A stretch of 64,000 nucleotides of DNA from Candidatus Woesearchaeota archaeon CG10_big_fil_rev_8_21_14_0_10_45_16 (GCA_002762785.1 PCXY01000005.1:495390-559389), one strand, 5' to 3'; shown: positions 1 through 9,674, counted from the first letter of the stretch. Numbers and translations: made by a program. The notes: generated from the sequence alone by a model not told the origin.

Positions 1-1465
1 GTTCCGTATTATCAGGAAGGACTGTCAGCTGCACTGTGGTTCCAGACTTGACTTTCAGCACATCGGGAGTGAAAGACCATTTCCGGGAGCTTACTGACAG
101 TTCCTGGACCTTCACGGCCGGTTCTTGTGTTGGTGTTGGTTCGGGTACAGGCGGTTCTTCCTGTACAGGTTCTGGTATGATGACTTCGACAGGTTCTTCT
201 ACGCCTAGCATGGCATCAAGCCCTTTCTTGAACGTGGAGTAAGGCTGGTTGCCGCTCAACAGCTCACCGTTGATGAAGAAAGCAGGAGTGCCGGTGACGC
301 CGTTCTGTTTTCCCTGTTCCATATCTTCATTGACCTTGTCGAGATATTTCTGCGTGTTCATACAGTCTTCGAACTTAGCTTGATCCAGGCCCAGCTCACC
401 TGCCCATTTTGGATAGTTCGCCCATCGCAGATCGCTCTGCCGGCTGAAAAGCAGGTCGTGGTATTGCCAGAACTTACCTTGCTCATTGGCACATAAAGAA
501 GCCAGAGCAGCAGCTTCTGCTTCGGGATGGCTTGGCAGTGGGAACTGCTTGAAGACCAATTTTACCCTGCCGGTCTCGATGTAGTCTTTCTCCAGCTGTG
601 GCAGTGTCTCTTTAAAGAACTGTCCGCAGAACGGGCATTGGAAGTCAGAAAACTCCACTATGGTGATCGGCGCGCTAAGGCTGCCGACCATCGGATTTCC
701 ATCAACGGTGATCTCTTTGTTTGCATCGTCAGGATTTCCCAGCTGTTGTTCTGCTGGCTGTGTATCGTCTAAAGTGACGGCAGCTCCGGTAACTTCAAAG
801 CCTTGCGGAAAAAATAGTTCGCCATCTTTGGTCATGTAAGAGTCGACGGTCTGTCCGGCGATAGATAAAGTTATCAGATAAAGATCTCCTTCTTCAGTTG
901 AACTCAATACCTCGGCGGTGTACGGCGGCTGCAGAAGGTTATCATTTACAAACTCTAGCGCTTTCTGTTCTGCTTCCTGGATGGATATCGCCGTGCTGCT
1001 GCTCTCTTGCTCAGAAAACTGGAAGCCGTTGGTAAAGACAGCAAAGATCAATAATATCAGGACGATCCCGGTCAGGGCTTTCCAGGTTGAGATCTCTTTG
1101 AAAAGACTGGTCTCAGCATCAGCTGGTTCTTCCCAGGGATTGACTGGTTTAGAAGTTTCTACCGGTCTCTTCTCAGATTCCTTCTTCTCTTCGACAGCTT
1201 TTACCGGTTCTTCTTTGGGCGTCGGTTCAGATCTTTTCTCCATGAACTCGGCCGGCGCTTCCGGCGTCTTCATCTCGGTCACGACGATAGAATCGTTTTT
1301 CTCTTCTGATTTTTTTGAACTTGTTTTCTTTGCGGTAGCCTTCTTCTTAGTCTCTTTCTTAGGAGTGACGTCTTCTACCTTGATCTCTTCAAGGAAATCA
1401 CTGTCGTCGATGAATTCCTCTCCGAAGTAGGACTCGTCTATTTCGTCAACATGCTTCTTTTCCAT
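1..1465 (-). CDS. DsbA-like thioredoxin membrane protein with C-terminal cupredoxin-like start (partial)
   Basis: Reading the minus strand from the ATG at 1463-1465 gives an open frame to the window edge, so the C-terminus is missing. The first ~120 residues are acidic/lysine-rich and probably cytoplasmic. A single membrane segment follows (about residues 125-146, WKALTGIVLILLIFAVF). Then comes a DsbA/Thioredoxin_4 domain with the redox motif CPFC (complement of about 624-640) and the cis-Pro region TGTPAFFING. After a Pro/Glu-rich linker a second domain begins (WSFTPDVLKVKSGTTVQLTV), which resembles EfeO-type cupredoxins. Likely role: extracytoplasmic thiol-disulfide oxidoreductase. It lies 92 nt after the exporter operon and may be cotranscribed with it. 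The family call is firm; the cupredoxin call is tentative because it is cut off. Confidence 0.85.
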   Translation of the reverse strand, partial: MEKKHVDEIDESYFGEEFIDDSDFLEEIKVEDVTPKKETKKKATAKKTSSKKSEEKNDSIVVTEMKTPEAPAEFMEKRSEPTPKEEPVKAVEEKKESEKRPVETSKPVNPWEEPADAETSLFKEISTWKALTGIVLILLIFAVFTNGFQFSEQESSSTAISIQEAEQKALEFVNDNLLQPPYTAEVLSSTEEGDLYLITLSIAGQTVDSYMTKDGELFFPQGFEVTGAAVTLDDTQPAEQQLGNPDDANKEITVDGNPMVGSLSAPITIVEFSDFQCPFCGQFFKETLPQLEKDYIETGRVKLVFKQFPLPSHPEAEAAALASLCANEQGKFWQYHDLLFSRQSDLRWANYPKWAGELGLDQAKFEDCMNTQKYLDKVNEDMEQGKQNGVTGTPAFFINGELLSGNQPYSTFKKGLDAMLGVEEPVEVIIPEPVQEEPPVPEPTPTQEPAVKVQELSVSSRKWSFTPDVLKVKSGTTVQLTVLPDNTE

Positions 1466-1556
1466 AAAACTTCACCCTCTCCTCTTTTAGTTATTTTTTC
1501 TCCAGCTGTGAGAAATTTATAAAGATTTAGCTGGTTAAGAAGATATTATAAAAGAA

Positions 1557-2264
1557 TTACTTTTCAACGCCATTGTGTTTGACTTTCACTACTTCTCCAT
1601 CTTTGAGATAGATTATCTTCTTGGCATACCGGACCAGTTCGATATCATGGGTGATCAGGATGATGGTCTTGCCGCCTTGACCATGTAAAGTTGCCAGCAG
1701 GTCCATCACTTGCTGTCCCGATGTCGAGTCAAGGTTGCCCGTCGGCTCGTCAGCCAGGATGATGTCTGGGTCATTTACCAAAGCCCTGGCGATGGCCACC
1801 CGCTGCTGCTGCCCTCCTGAGAGTTCCGTCGGCTTGTGATGCATCCTGTCGGCCAGACCGACCTTAGCCAGCAGGTCTTTTGCTTTCTGCACCCTCTTCT
1901 CCTCGGAGACGTTCTGGAAGATTGTCGGCAGGGTTACGTTTTCCAAAGCCGTCAATGTCGGGATCAGGTTAAATTGCTGGAAGATGAAACCGATCTTACG
2001 GCCCCGCAGCTGAGCCAACTGTGATTCCTCCATCTTAGAGATGTCTTTTCCTTCCAGAAAGATAGCACCGCTGGTAGGCACGTCAAGGATCCCCACTTGG
2101 TTCATCAATGTCGATTTCCCGCTTCCTGAGGGGCCGATGATCACGGCGAAATCACCTTGATCTATCTTGATGTTGACTCCTTTAAGGACTTCCAGTGAAA
2201 CTTCGCCTATCTGGTAGGTCTTCCTGACATCGCGCAGTTCTATGACAGTTTTTTTTCCAGCCAT
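1557..2264 (-). CDS. MacB/LolD-type ABC transporter ATP-binding protein
   Basis: 235 aa, normal length for a LolD/MacB-type ATPase. Walker A GPSGSGKS at residues 44-51, Q-loop FQQFN near 95-99, signature LSGGQ at 148-152, Walker B IILADEP at 168-173 and the switch His in LITHD near 205 are all present, so it should hydrolyse ATP. It is the last gene of a four-gene unit with two permeases and a secreted adaptor. The unit is expected to power export or extraction of a lipid, peptide or envelope component; the substrate cannot be inferred. Confidence 0.93.
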   Translation of the reverse strand: MAGKKTVIELRDVRKTYQIGEVSLEVLKGVNIKIDQGDFAVIIGPSGSGKSTLMNQVGILDVPTSGAIFLEGKDISKMEESQLAQLRGRKIGFIFQQFNLIPTLTALENVTLPTIFQNVSEEKRVQKAKDLLAKVGLADRMHHKPTELSGGQQQRVAIARALVNDPDIILADEPTGNLDSTSGQQVMDLLATLHGQGGKTIILITHDIELVRYAKKIIYLKDGEVVKVKHNGVEK

Positions 2265-2315
2265 CGTGTTTGTGGTGTGGTCTCTTTATTTAACTCTTTA
2301 TTTAAGTTTGTCTGA

Positions 2316-3530
2316 TCATTCATAGCGAAGGCTGTCCACGGGCTTCTGTTTAGAGGCGCTTCTGGCCGGAGCCAGTCCTGAAAGACAGCCGATCAGGAAT
2401 GAAAAGAACAGGGTTCCTGCAACCAGTAGGAGATCGATCTCGACGGAGAGGAAGGCCGGTCCAAGAAAAACGACGAAGGCTAGCTCCACCAAAAGGGCGA
2501 ATCCGATCCCCAGGATAACGCCGATAAGACCTCCACCAAGTCCATATAATCCTGACTCTATCAGGAACAGGTACAGGATCTGCGAATTTTTTGCTCCCAA
2601 AGCTTTCATGATACCGATCTCTTTAGTCCTTTGCAGTACGGATGTATACATGGTGTTCATGATGCCGATGCCGCCGACAAAGAGGGAGATGGCAGCAATT
2701 CCTATCAGGACGATCTGGATCACATCAAGCACCACGCCGAAGGCTTCTGCAAACTGTTCGGGGGTCTGGATGGTGAAATCTTCTTCTCCTTCGTCGAGGT
2801 TTCTCGACTTTCGCAGTTCTTCGTTGACCTCTGCCGCCACCACGGCTGGATCATCCCCCGGCTGTGTCTGGACGATGATATATCCTACTTCGTCTTCCCT
2901 GTTGAAGACTTCGCCGAACGTATCTAATGGGATCAATCCTGATTGGTCATCTGGAGGTGAACCGATCTTTTCCAGGAAGCCGATGACTTTGAACTCCCGA
3001 CCGTTGATAAGGATGGTATCGCCCAGCTCAACCGCTTTTTCAAACAAGGTATCTTGTGTGTATTCGTATCCTAGGATCACTTTGAACCGGTCGCCTTTCT
3101 CAAGGTTTCGGCCCTGCGCTATCTTCCAGGTCTGTGCTTCTCCGGCCAAAGCTCTCTCATCAGGTTCGGTAGAGATACCGCTGACAAAATTGAAACGGAC
3201 AACTTCATTGAACTCGTAACCGCTAGAAGCGTAGGCCAGGCCCGTGGCCCTTTTCACACCTGCTGTCCGCTTGATAACTTCCAGGTCGTCTTCTGTCATC
3301 ACCACGGAAGAGCCGATACCGGCAAAGGTTCCTCCTTTCGGACTGATGAACAGCTTGTCTTTTCCGAGAGCCTGGAACTGTCCTTCGATAGCATTTTCCA
3401 GACCCTGGCCTAGGGTGATCAATGAGACGATGGCTGCTATCCCGATGAAGACGCCGATAAGCGTCAACCAGGAGCGCAGTCTGCGTCTTTTGATCTCTCT
3501 CCAAGGTATGATGAAATAGTCTTTGATCAT
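2316..3530 (-). CDS. MacB-like ABC transporter permease (FtsX family), copy 2
   Basis: 404 aa. It has an N-terminal membrane helix (RSWLTLIGVFIGIAAIVSLITL), a large extracytoplasmic MacB_PCD domain, then three helices of the FtsX domain with the typical GGIGIMNTMYTSVLQRTKEIGIMKALGA stretch near residues 285-315. The start ATG overlaps the stop of the neighbouring permease by 4 nt (ATGA-type), so translation is probably coupled. It resembles the 406-aa permease next to it closely enough to suggest tandem duplication and a heterodimeric transporter. Confidence 0.92.
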   Translation of the reverse strand: MIKDYFIIPWREIKRRRLRSWLTLIGVFIGIAAIVSLITLGQGLENAIEGQFQALGKDKLFISPKGGTFAGIGSSVVMTEDDLEVIKRTAGVKRATGLAYASSGYEFNEVVRFNFVSGISTEPDERALAGEAQTWKIAQGRNLEKGDRFKVILGYEYTQDTLFEKAVELGDTILINGREFKVIGFLEKIGSPPDDQSGLIPLDTFGEVFNREDEVGYIIVQTQPGDDPAVVAAEVNEELRKSRNLDEGEEDFTIQTPEQFAEAFGVVLDVIQIVLIGIAAISLFVGGIGIMNTMYTSVLQRTKEIGIMKALGAKNSQILYLFLIESGLYGLGGGLIGVILGIGFALLVELAFVVFLGPAFLSVEIDLLLVAGTLFFSFLIGCLSGLAPARSASKQKPVDSLRYE

Positions 3531-4747
3531 TTTCGTAATGCGTCCACTGGTCTTAATGCCGCCGCCTGTTTAGCCGGTAGAAGGCCGGAAGCGGCTCCGA
3601 TGACAAATCCAAATAACAGCATCCCTACGATAACCAGGAGATCGAACTCGGCTTTGATCAACAGGCTGCCGGTGACCTGAAAAGCGATAAGTTCCACGCT
3701 CTTGCTGATCCCCATCCCCAGCAGGACGCCGATGACACCGCCGGTTATCCCCAGGATACCGGATTCTATCAGGAACAATGACAAGATCATGTTTCGCTGC
3801 GCCCCCAAAGCTTTCATGATGCCGATCTCCTTAGTCCTTTCCAGCACAGCAGTATACATAGTGTTCATGATGCCGATGCCGCCGACCAGTAAAGAGATGG
3901 CGGCGATACCGACCAGCACGCCCTGGACGATCAGAAGGATGTTGTTAAGGATACTAAGGATGTCGCCTGGTGTCTGCACCAAAAAGTCTTCTTTGCCTTC
4001 TTCAACGCCGCGGCTTTTCCGCAGCTCTTTCTTGACGCTCTCCGCCACCTCTTCGATATTCTCTCCCGATTTTATCCTTAAAGGGATGATGTCATATTCG
4101 TCTTGTATGTCCAGAACTTCCCTGAGAGCTGATTCTGGTACGACGATGGTGGAGTCTTGCTGCGGGTTGCCAGATTTTGCCAGGATACCGACCACGTCAA
4201 AGTCGATGTTCTGGATGCTGACGGTATCCCGCAGTTCTACCGGCTCGTCGAAGACGTCATCGGCAAAGTTGGAGCCGACCATGACTTTGAGACGGTCACC
4301 CCGCCTGAGCAGCCGGCCGTTTTCGATCTTGTAATTGTTAGCTTCTATGACCAAATCTCGTTCATCTTCACTGCTCCCATCGGGGATAGTGACCACGAAA
4401 TTGAACAGAATTTCATCTTTGAACTCCAGCTTTACCGAACGGATCAGTCTCCCTACGGCTAGGTCGACACCATTGGCCCTGGAGATGGCCCTCTTGTCAT
4501 GTTCCGTCAAAGGATTGACGACACCCGTGCCTGGAGGACCGAAGGTGGTTTCTGCAGACTGCACCACGAGCTTGTCAGTGCCAAGATTGACGAACTGCTG
4601 TTCAATGGCAACTTTAAGGCCCTGGCTCAGGGAGATGAGGGCTACCACGGCGGCTATGCCGATAAAGATTCCCAGCATGGTAAGCCAAGAACGAATCTTC
4701 CTTTGTTTCACTCCGCGATAGGCCAGGCGGACATAATCTTTGATCAT
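3527..4747 (-). CDS. MacB-like ABC transporter permease (FtsX family), copy 1
   Basis: 406 aa with the same layout as its neighbour: N-terminal helix (RSWLTMLGIFIGIAAVVALISL), MacB_PCD periplasm-like domain, then FtsX helices with GGIGIMNTMYTAVLERTKEIGIMKALGA. It lies 23 nt downstream of the secreted COG1361-like gene. The two permeases differ most in the extracytoplasmic domain, as expected if each contacts a different partner or substrate face. Confidence 0.92.
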   Translation of the reverse strand: MIKDYVRLAYRGVKQRKIRSWLTMLGIFIGIAAVVALISLSQGLKVAIEQQFVNLGTDKLVVQSAETTFGPPGTGVVNPLTEHDKRAISRANGVDLAVGRLIRSVKLEFKDEILFNFVVTIPDGSSEDERDLVIEANNYKIENGRLLRRGDRLKVMVGSNFADDVFDEPVELRDTVSIQNIDFDVVGILAKSGNPQQDSTIVVPESALREVLDIQDEYDIIPLRIKSGENIEEVAESVKKELRKSRGVEEGKEDFLVQTPGDILSILNNILLIVQGVLVGIAAISLLVGGIGIMNTMYTAVLERTKEIGIMKALGAQRNMILSLFLIESGILGITGGVIGVLLGMGISKSVELIAFQVTGSLLIKAEFDLLVIVGMLLFGFVIGAASGLLPAKQAAALRPVDALRK

Positions 4748-4770
4748 CGTGCGTCTCCTTAGGTTCTGTC

Positions 4771-6015
4771 CTAAGAAGCTTTCTTCTGTTTTCTCGGTTT
4801 GTAATAACGGCGGTAGAGATAATAACCTCCAGCGCCAAGAATGATTATGAACAGATAGGAGAAGATACTGCTGCCTTCGATCACACCGTACTTCCTCAGC
4901 TTGTAGGATGAGAACAGTTCCAGCTCTAGGTCGAAGTCTTGTTGGATGGGCTTGTTGTTGGCATCATAGTATTGTAATCGCAGCGGGATATGGAGTGTAT
5001 CGACCCCGCCGTTGACATAGATCGAGATGTCTTCACTTTCAGTGTCGTCAGCGTCGATGTCGCCGATGTAGAAGTAATCAGTAGGGGTGATCAACTGGTA
5101 ATCTTCTGAGAGAAGCAGCCATAATTCCAGAAGTTTTACGTCAGTCGTCCCAGCATTGGCGATCTCTAGGGTGACTGTTCCTTCTTTAGAGCTTTGCATG
5201 ACGGTGCTTCTCTTGATGTGAGCCCTGAGTTTTGGTATTTCTCCGACCTGCACCGCCAGAACATCGGTGATGGTCGTATTTTCACCCCGTTCATCGTTGA
5301 ACTTTATGGTAAGGGGAACTTTGTACAATCCTGGTGTGGCTTCAGGATCGGCGATGATGTTGAATGTCAGCGCATCCTGGAATCCTGATTTCAACTGGTT
5401 AAGGATCCTTTCTGAAGATGATTGGTACGGTGCTAAAGGAAGAGTTTCGTCAGAGAAGTCTAGCTTAAAGCGGATGTCTTTTAATAACGAATCGGCCAGG
5501 TTCTTGACGACGAAGGTGATCTCTCCCGGCTGCCCCGGCGGGATCTGCTTGGCGTCGATGGAGACGATATCAAGAACTGCATCATGGGTCTGGATGTCAA
5601 CCAGGAACTCTTCATTGTTATAGACACGGACGTTGGTGCCCATCCGCACTTCTAGTTCTATCTGGGTCTCTTTCTCGACGGCATCTTCATCGATCTTTAC
5701 GTCATATTCGACCACGACAGTATCGGAGCCGGATCTGACCTTGCCGATGTTCCTCTCTTCTGAGCCTTCATAAAGCGAGAATGGGTATTGCGGCTTGAGC
5801 TTGACGATGACATCATCATCAGAGACTGGGCCACTGTTGGCGACCTGGAAACGCAGCTTGACGACCTGTCCTGGTTCGACCGGATCGGGAGACTGCGACA
5901 ATAAAGTGAATTCCAACTGCGGGAAGTTGCTGATGATCGGAGCTTCCACCATCATTGCTGAGAGAAGGAACACGAGCAGTACTGCTGTTAAGACAACCAC
6001 CTTTTTCATAAGCAT
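4771..6015 (-). CDS. COG1361-like secreted adaptor with C-terminal membrane anchor
   Basis: 414 aa. A signal peptide (KKVVVLTAVLLVFLLSAMMVEA) is followed by CARDB/NEW3-like Ig domains with repeated patterns such as VEPGQVVKLRFQVANSGPV and IPPGQPGEITFVVKNLAD. The C-terminus has one helix (IFSYLFIIILGAGGYYLYRRY) and a basic tail, placing the domains outside the cell. In archaea such proteins often stand with MacB-like exporters as putative adaptors. A TATA-like box (complement of about 6033-6043) sits about 25 nt before the start, so the mRNA is probably leaderless; ATG at 6009 is an alternative start. Confidence 0.85.
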   Translation of the reverse strand: MLMKKVVVLTAVLLVFLLSAMMVEAPIISNFPQLEFTLLSQSPDPVEPGQVVKLRFQVANSGPVSDDDVIVKLKPQYPFSLYEGSEERNIGKVRSGSDTVVVEYDVKIDEDAVEKETQIELEVRMGTNVRVYNNEEFLVDIQTHDAVLDIVSIDAKQIPPGQPGEITFVVKNLADSLLKDIRFKLDFSDETLPLAPYQSSSERILNQLKSGFQDALTFNIIADPEATPGLYKVPLTIKFNDERGENTTITDVLAVQVGEIPKLRAHIKRSTVMQSSKEGTVTLEIANAGTTDVKLLELWLLLSEDYQLITPTDYFYIGDIDADDTESEDISIYVNGGVDTLHIPLRLQYYDANNKPIQQDFDLELELFSSYKLRKYGVIEGSSIFSYLFIIILGAGGYYLYRRYYKPRKQKKAS

Positions 6016-6053
6016 AAGGGGAGCTTTACCCTTTATAAAACTTTATCTTATGT

Positions 6054-6238
6054 AAAAATAGCCAGAAAACCACTGGCTTTAGTCTGTGGATGTCCACAGC
6101 AAAGCAACAACTTTGCTGGGACGCCCAAGAAGCATAAAAATCAATAAAGATTGATTTTTAGCTCCAAAAACAGATTGTTGTCTGTTTTTGGGAGTCGTTG
6201 CTTCTTTGTGCGAATGGCCTGACTTTTCTGGCTATTTT
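6054..6238. repeat. Multi-hairpin element with 15-bp terminal inverted repeat
   Basis: AAAATAGCCAGAAAA at 6055-6069 is perfectly inverted at 6224-6238. Nested hairpins lie inside: 6084-6099 (CTGTGGATGTCCACAG), 6099-6116, 6136-6159 (AAAAATCA/TGATTTTT stem) and 6163-6190 (CCAAAAACAGA/TCTGTTTTTGG stem). An intermediate GAAGCA...TGCTTC pair (6129-6134/6199-6204) encloses the last two. There is no coding sequence. It could be a MITE-like element, a structured RNA or a terminator/insulator in the divergent region between the exporter operon and the nucleotidyltransferase gene. Confidence 0.75.
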
Positions 6239-6245
6239 GCATCCT

Positions 6246-6323
6246 AAAAATGCGTGGTCAGAGAAACCGTCTTACCCCACTCTAAAAGACGGGGTTTGAA
6301 AAAAGACGCTTTCACGCATTTTT
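6246..6323. repeat. Second nested hairpin next to the multi-hairpin element
   Basis: AAAAATGCGTG at 6246-6256 pairs with CACGCATTTTT at 6313-6323. An inner ACCCC/GGGGT pair (6274-6278/6291-6295) or the alternative AACCGTCTT/AAGACGGGGTT pairing lies inside. No coding potential is seen. The stretch from 6330 to 6480 shows nothing else except a TATA-like AAAGTATTAATA before the next gene. Confidence 0.6.
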
Positions 6324-6490
6324 ATGATGTCAGCTCTGAAGAAAATCTCTTCGAGGGGTCACTGCCTCTTACATCAATCTTTTTTCGACAGGTCTTCGCA
6401 GCTGATCCAGTTAGAGCCAAAACGGGTGCAGACATTACTCTCCAATAGTTAAAAAGTATTAATAACTGGAAGAGGCTCAATAAGATAGAA

Positions 6491-7300
6491 ATGGAGTTTA
6501 AAGTAGAAAAAAGAATTTACCGGAATCTGGATAAATATCCTACCGACGATCTTAAGCTGGCTAAGAGATTTGCCACGGCCTTGCAGAAAGAGCTGGAAGA
6601 TTTCCTGATGGGTGTGGTCGTCTTTGGCAGCAGCGCCCGCCGCACTTCGGATGAGCACAGCGACATCGATGTGATGGTCATCACCGATGATGCTTCTTAC
6701 ATCGTCAATGAGGCGCTTATCGAAGGTTACCGGCTGATCATCGAGAAGCTTATGCAGGAGATCTCTCCCCGGTTTCATATCACTTCGATCACATTCACCA
6801 GTTTCTGGGAGCAGGTCAAGGCCGGCGACCCGATCATGATCAACATCCTGCGTGACGGCGTGCCGTTATATGACCTCGGTTTCTTCGATCCGATGCAGCG
6901 ATTATTGCAAAGCGGCCGTATCCGGCCTTCCGAAGAGAGCATCTGGCATTATTTCGGCCGTTCACCGCGGACGCTTCTTAACTCCAGGTGGCATGTCCTT
7001 CAGGCTACTTTAGATCTTTATTGGGCAGTCATCGACGCGGCCCATGCCGCCCTGATGCGGGCTAACCAGATCCCTCCGACACCGGAACATGTTGCTGAAC
7101 TGCTGGACAAAGTCTACGTCAAGAAACGGCTGATGGAGAAAAAATACGTCGATACCATGGAGAAGTTCTATCGGTTGAGTAAAGACATCACCCACCGTAA
7201 GATCAGTGAAGTGACCGGGAAAGAGTACGATGCGCTGTTTAAAGAAGCTGATGACTTCGTCAAGCGGATGAAACGGCTGGTGGAGAAAGGAAGGTTTTAA
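6491..7300 (+). CDS. Nucleotidyltransferase with HEPN-like C-terminal domain
   Basis: 269 aa. The N-terminal MNT-type fold has GSSARRTSDEHSDIDVMV, i.e. the GS...DxD motif with GS at 46-47 and metal-binding D58 and D60. The C-terminal half is helical (WHVLQATLDLYWAVIDAAHAALM...PPTPEHVAELL) and looks like a HEPN domain fused in the same chain. DPANN genomes often carry such fused proteins. It could be a nucleotide-transferring housekeeping enzyme rather than a toxin-antitoxin pair, since both parts are one polypeptide. The substrate is unknown. Confidence 0.82.
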   Translation: MEFKVEKRIYRNLDKYPTDDLKLAKRFATALQKELEDFLMGVVVFGSSARRTSDEHSDIDVMVITDDASYIVNEALIEGYRLIIEKLMQEISPRFHITSITFTSFWEQVKAGDPIMINILRDGVPLYDLGFFDPMQRLLQSGRIRPSEESIWHYFGRSPRTLLNSRWHVLQATLDLYWAVIDAAHAALMRANQIPPTPEHVAELLDKVYVKKRLMEKKYVDTMEKFYRLSKDITHRKISEVTGKEYDALFKEADDFVKRMKRLVEKGRF

Positions 7301-7349
7301 TCTTCTCTAACCCAAAACCTTTAATAACTCTGTATTCTCAACAAGCGAT

Positions 7350-9044
7350 ATGAACAGCAAGATCCTTACTTACGTGCTGAAAAATGCTCTGGATTTCAAC
7401 GGTTCTGTAAACCCCAAAGCAGTATTGGGTATGGTGTTACGAGATGATCCCTCATTGAAGGGTGATGTTCCAGGTGTTCTCAAAGATATTGAGAAAGTAA
7501 TAACGGAGATAAAACCATTAAATCAACAGCAGATCAAAGAGAAATTACAGAAACTTTCTCCCGAACTTCTAGAGGAAAAAGAAGAAGTTACAGCGGGACC
7601 TTTGAAAGCCCTGCCTAATGCCGTCAAAGGCAAAGTAGTCGTACGGATCGCTCCTTCGCCGTCTGGAGCCTTGCACATCGGGCATGCCTACGGCGCTGCT
7701 TTGAATGCTCTCTATGCTGACATGTACGATGGAAAATTTATCCTGCGTATCGAAGATACCAATCCTGAGAATATCTATCCGAAAGCCTATGAACTGATCC
7801 CGGAAGACGGCAACTGGATCACCGGTGATGCCGTCACCAAAACTATTGTCCAATCTGAGAGACTGGGCATGTATTATGACTGCGCTGAAAAGATGGTCGC
7901 TAAAGGCCAGGCTTATGTCTGTACTTGTGATGCTGATGAGTGGCGGGAGAAGAAGAATAAAGGAGAAGCCTGTCCCTGCCGGGATCTTAACAAGAAGGAA
8001 CAGCAGCAGAGGTATGCCAAGATGTTCAGCAGCTATGCGGAAGGGGAGGCAGTTCTTAGATTAAAGACCGACATCAAAGACAAGAACCCGGCCATGCGCG
8101 ATTTTGCGATCATGCGGGTCAATGAGCATATCCATCCTAAGACTAAGAAAGAGCAAAGGGTCTGGCCGCTGATGGTCTTCTCCGTCGCTGTCGATGATCA
8201 CGATCTTGGCATCACTCATGTCCTGAACGGCAAGGATCACGCCGATAACGCTAAGAAAGAGATGATGATCATGGATTGTTTCGGCTGGAAACATCCTGAA
8301 TATAAGCATTGGGGAAGGATCAACTTTGAAGGCTTTGACCTTAGCACTTCCAAGACGCGGTTAGCTATCGAACAAGGCGAATACACCGGTTGGGATGACA
8401 TCAAACTGCCGTTCCTGCCGGCTCTCAGAAAGAGAGGTTATCAACCGGAAGCCTTCCGCAAGTTTGCGGCTAAAGTCGGTCTCAGCTTAAATGACAAGAC
8501 CGTCTCTAAGGAAGAGTTCTGGAAGATGATCAACGCGTTCAACCGGGAGATTATAGAACCGAAAGCGAACCGTTATTTCGCAGTCGTTGATCCGGTCAAG
8601 GTAAAGATCGAGAAAGCGCCCAGCAAAAAAGCGATGATCGACCTGCATCCTGATTTCCCACAGAGAGGAAAACGCGTGCTGGAGGTGAAAGGCGAGGTCT
8701 ATCTGATGAAGAAAGACCTTGATCTTCTGGTCCCCGGCAAGATCCACCGCCTGATGGACTATTGCAACGTTGAGATGAAAGGAAAAAAGCTTGGTTTCGT
8801 CTCGGAAGCTTATGAAGAATATAAAAATTCTCCAGAGAGAGGGGCGATCATCCATTGGGTGCCGGTCGAGACCGCGCTGCCGGTGGAGATCATGATGGAC
8901 AACGGTGTGGTCAAGAAAGGTTTTGGCGAAAATTCATTAAAAGATGCCAAGAAGGGGGACATCGTCCAGCTGGAACGGCAGTTCTTCGCCCGCGTCGACA
9001 AGAAGGGGAAAGACAAAGTCGTCTTCTGGCACCTTCACGCATAG
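7350..9044 (+). CDS. gltX: Glutamyl-tRNA synthetase, archaeal type
   Basis: 564 aa, typical for archaeal/eukaryotic-type GluRS. The class I signature HIGH is at residues 108-111 (PSPSGALHIGHAYG), and the KMSKS counterpart is LSTSKTR near 333-339. A Cys-rich insert (CTCDADEW...CPCRD, about 190-207) may bind zinc. The C-terminal half is the beta-barrel anticodon domain of the archaeal form. The enzyme charges tRNA-Glu and, if the cell uses the GatDE transamidation route, also tRNA-Gln; a tRNA-Gln gene is encoded 1.3 kb downstream. Confidence 0.96.
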   Translation: MNSKILTYVLKNALDFNGSVNPKAVLGMVLRDDPSLKGDVPGVLKDIEKVITEIKPLNQQQIKEKLQKLSPELLEEKEEVTAGPLKALPNAVKGKVVVRIAPSPSGALHIGHAYGAALNALYADMYDGKFILRIEDTNPENIYPKAYELIPEDGNWITGDAVTKTIVQSERLGMYYDCAEKMVAKGQAYVCTCDADEWREKKNKGEACPCRDLNKKEQQQRYAKMFSSYAEGEAVLRLKTDIKDKNPAMRDFAIMRVNEHIHPKTKKEQRVWPLMVFSVAVDDHDLGITHVLNGKDHADNAKKEMMIMDCFGWKHPEYKHWGRINFEGFDLSTSKTRLAIEQGEYTGWDDIKLPFLPALRKRGYQPEAFRKFAAKVGLSLNDKTVSKEEFWKMINAFNREIIEPKANRYFAVVDPVKVKIEKAPSKKAMIDLHPDFPQRGKRVLEVKGEVYLMKKDLDLLVPGKIHRLMDYCNVEMKGKKLGFVSEAYEEYKNSPERGAIIHWVPVETALPVEIMMDNGVVKKGFGENSLKDAKKGDIVQLERQFFARVDKKGKDKVVFWHLHA

Positions 9045-9123
9045 GATTTAGTCATTATCGTCTTGATTTAAGAAAGATTTAAAAGAAGCAACTATTTCTT
9101 TTCATCAGTAAAGGGGGTTATCT

Positions 9124-9585
9124 ATGGCAAAAATCGCGCGTGACACACCATTGGCCGAGATCACCTTGCGCCGCTATGAAAAACCGACGATGGAAGGGCG
9201 TGAGCTGGTCCGCAAGTTCTGTCTTTCAGTGGGATTGTTGCAGCCGGGCGATTCCCGGGATGTTGTTGTTGACGTGCTTCATGTTCTTTTACAGGCTAAA
9301 CAGCGTAAAGAAGAGCTTCATTCTGAGGAGATCAAGAATCATGTCATGGATTACCGCAAGAAGAACGGTCTACAGATGCTGGGCATAGCCTCCTCTAACA
9401 TCAGAAGGCAGCTGAAACGCCTTAAAGATCTTCATCTCATCGAGACCAATGCTAATCTTTACCGCATCAACGAATGGAACAATGTTTCTGAGATCTTTGA
9501 GGAGAAGATGCATGATTTCTTATTACAGTCGGTGTTGAGCAGGGTGCGTGATTATGTTTCGCAGATAGATAAAGAGTTTAATTAG
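9124..9585 (+). CDS. Putative winged-helix DNA-binding protein
   Basis: 153 aa, unnamed family. After an N-terminal basic segment (ITLRRYEKPTMEGRELVRKFCLSVGLLQPGDSRDVVVDVLHVLLQA), the middle (IASSNIRRQLKRLKDLHLIETNANLYRI) reads like a winged-helix recognition helix plus wing. A strong Shine-Dalgarno-like AGGGGGTT lies 7 nt before the ATG, which fixes the start. It converges on the VTT protein, with a hairpin between them. The regulatory target is unknown. Confidence 0.7.
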   Translation: MAKIARDTPLAEITLRRYEKPTMEGRELVRKFCLSVGLLQPGDSRDVVVDVLHVLLQAKQRKEELHSEEIKNHVMDYRKKNGLQMLGIASSNIRRQLKRLKDLHLIETNANLYRINEWNNVSEIFEEKMHDFLLQSVLSRVRDYVSQIDKEFN

Positions 9586-9674
9586 AGAAGACTTTGTAAA
9601 AAGGAATTTTAGGTAAAATAAAACTCTAAAAATCTCAAACTAAGCCAAAAATTCCGCCATTTCAAATCCTCTTC

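Noticed and set aside
36..1430. Three plus-strand open frames (36-242, 527-772, 918-1430)
   Set aside because: They are shadows of the minus-strand DsbA-like gene, which has a conserved CPFC motif, a membrane helix and a sensible start at 1465.
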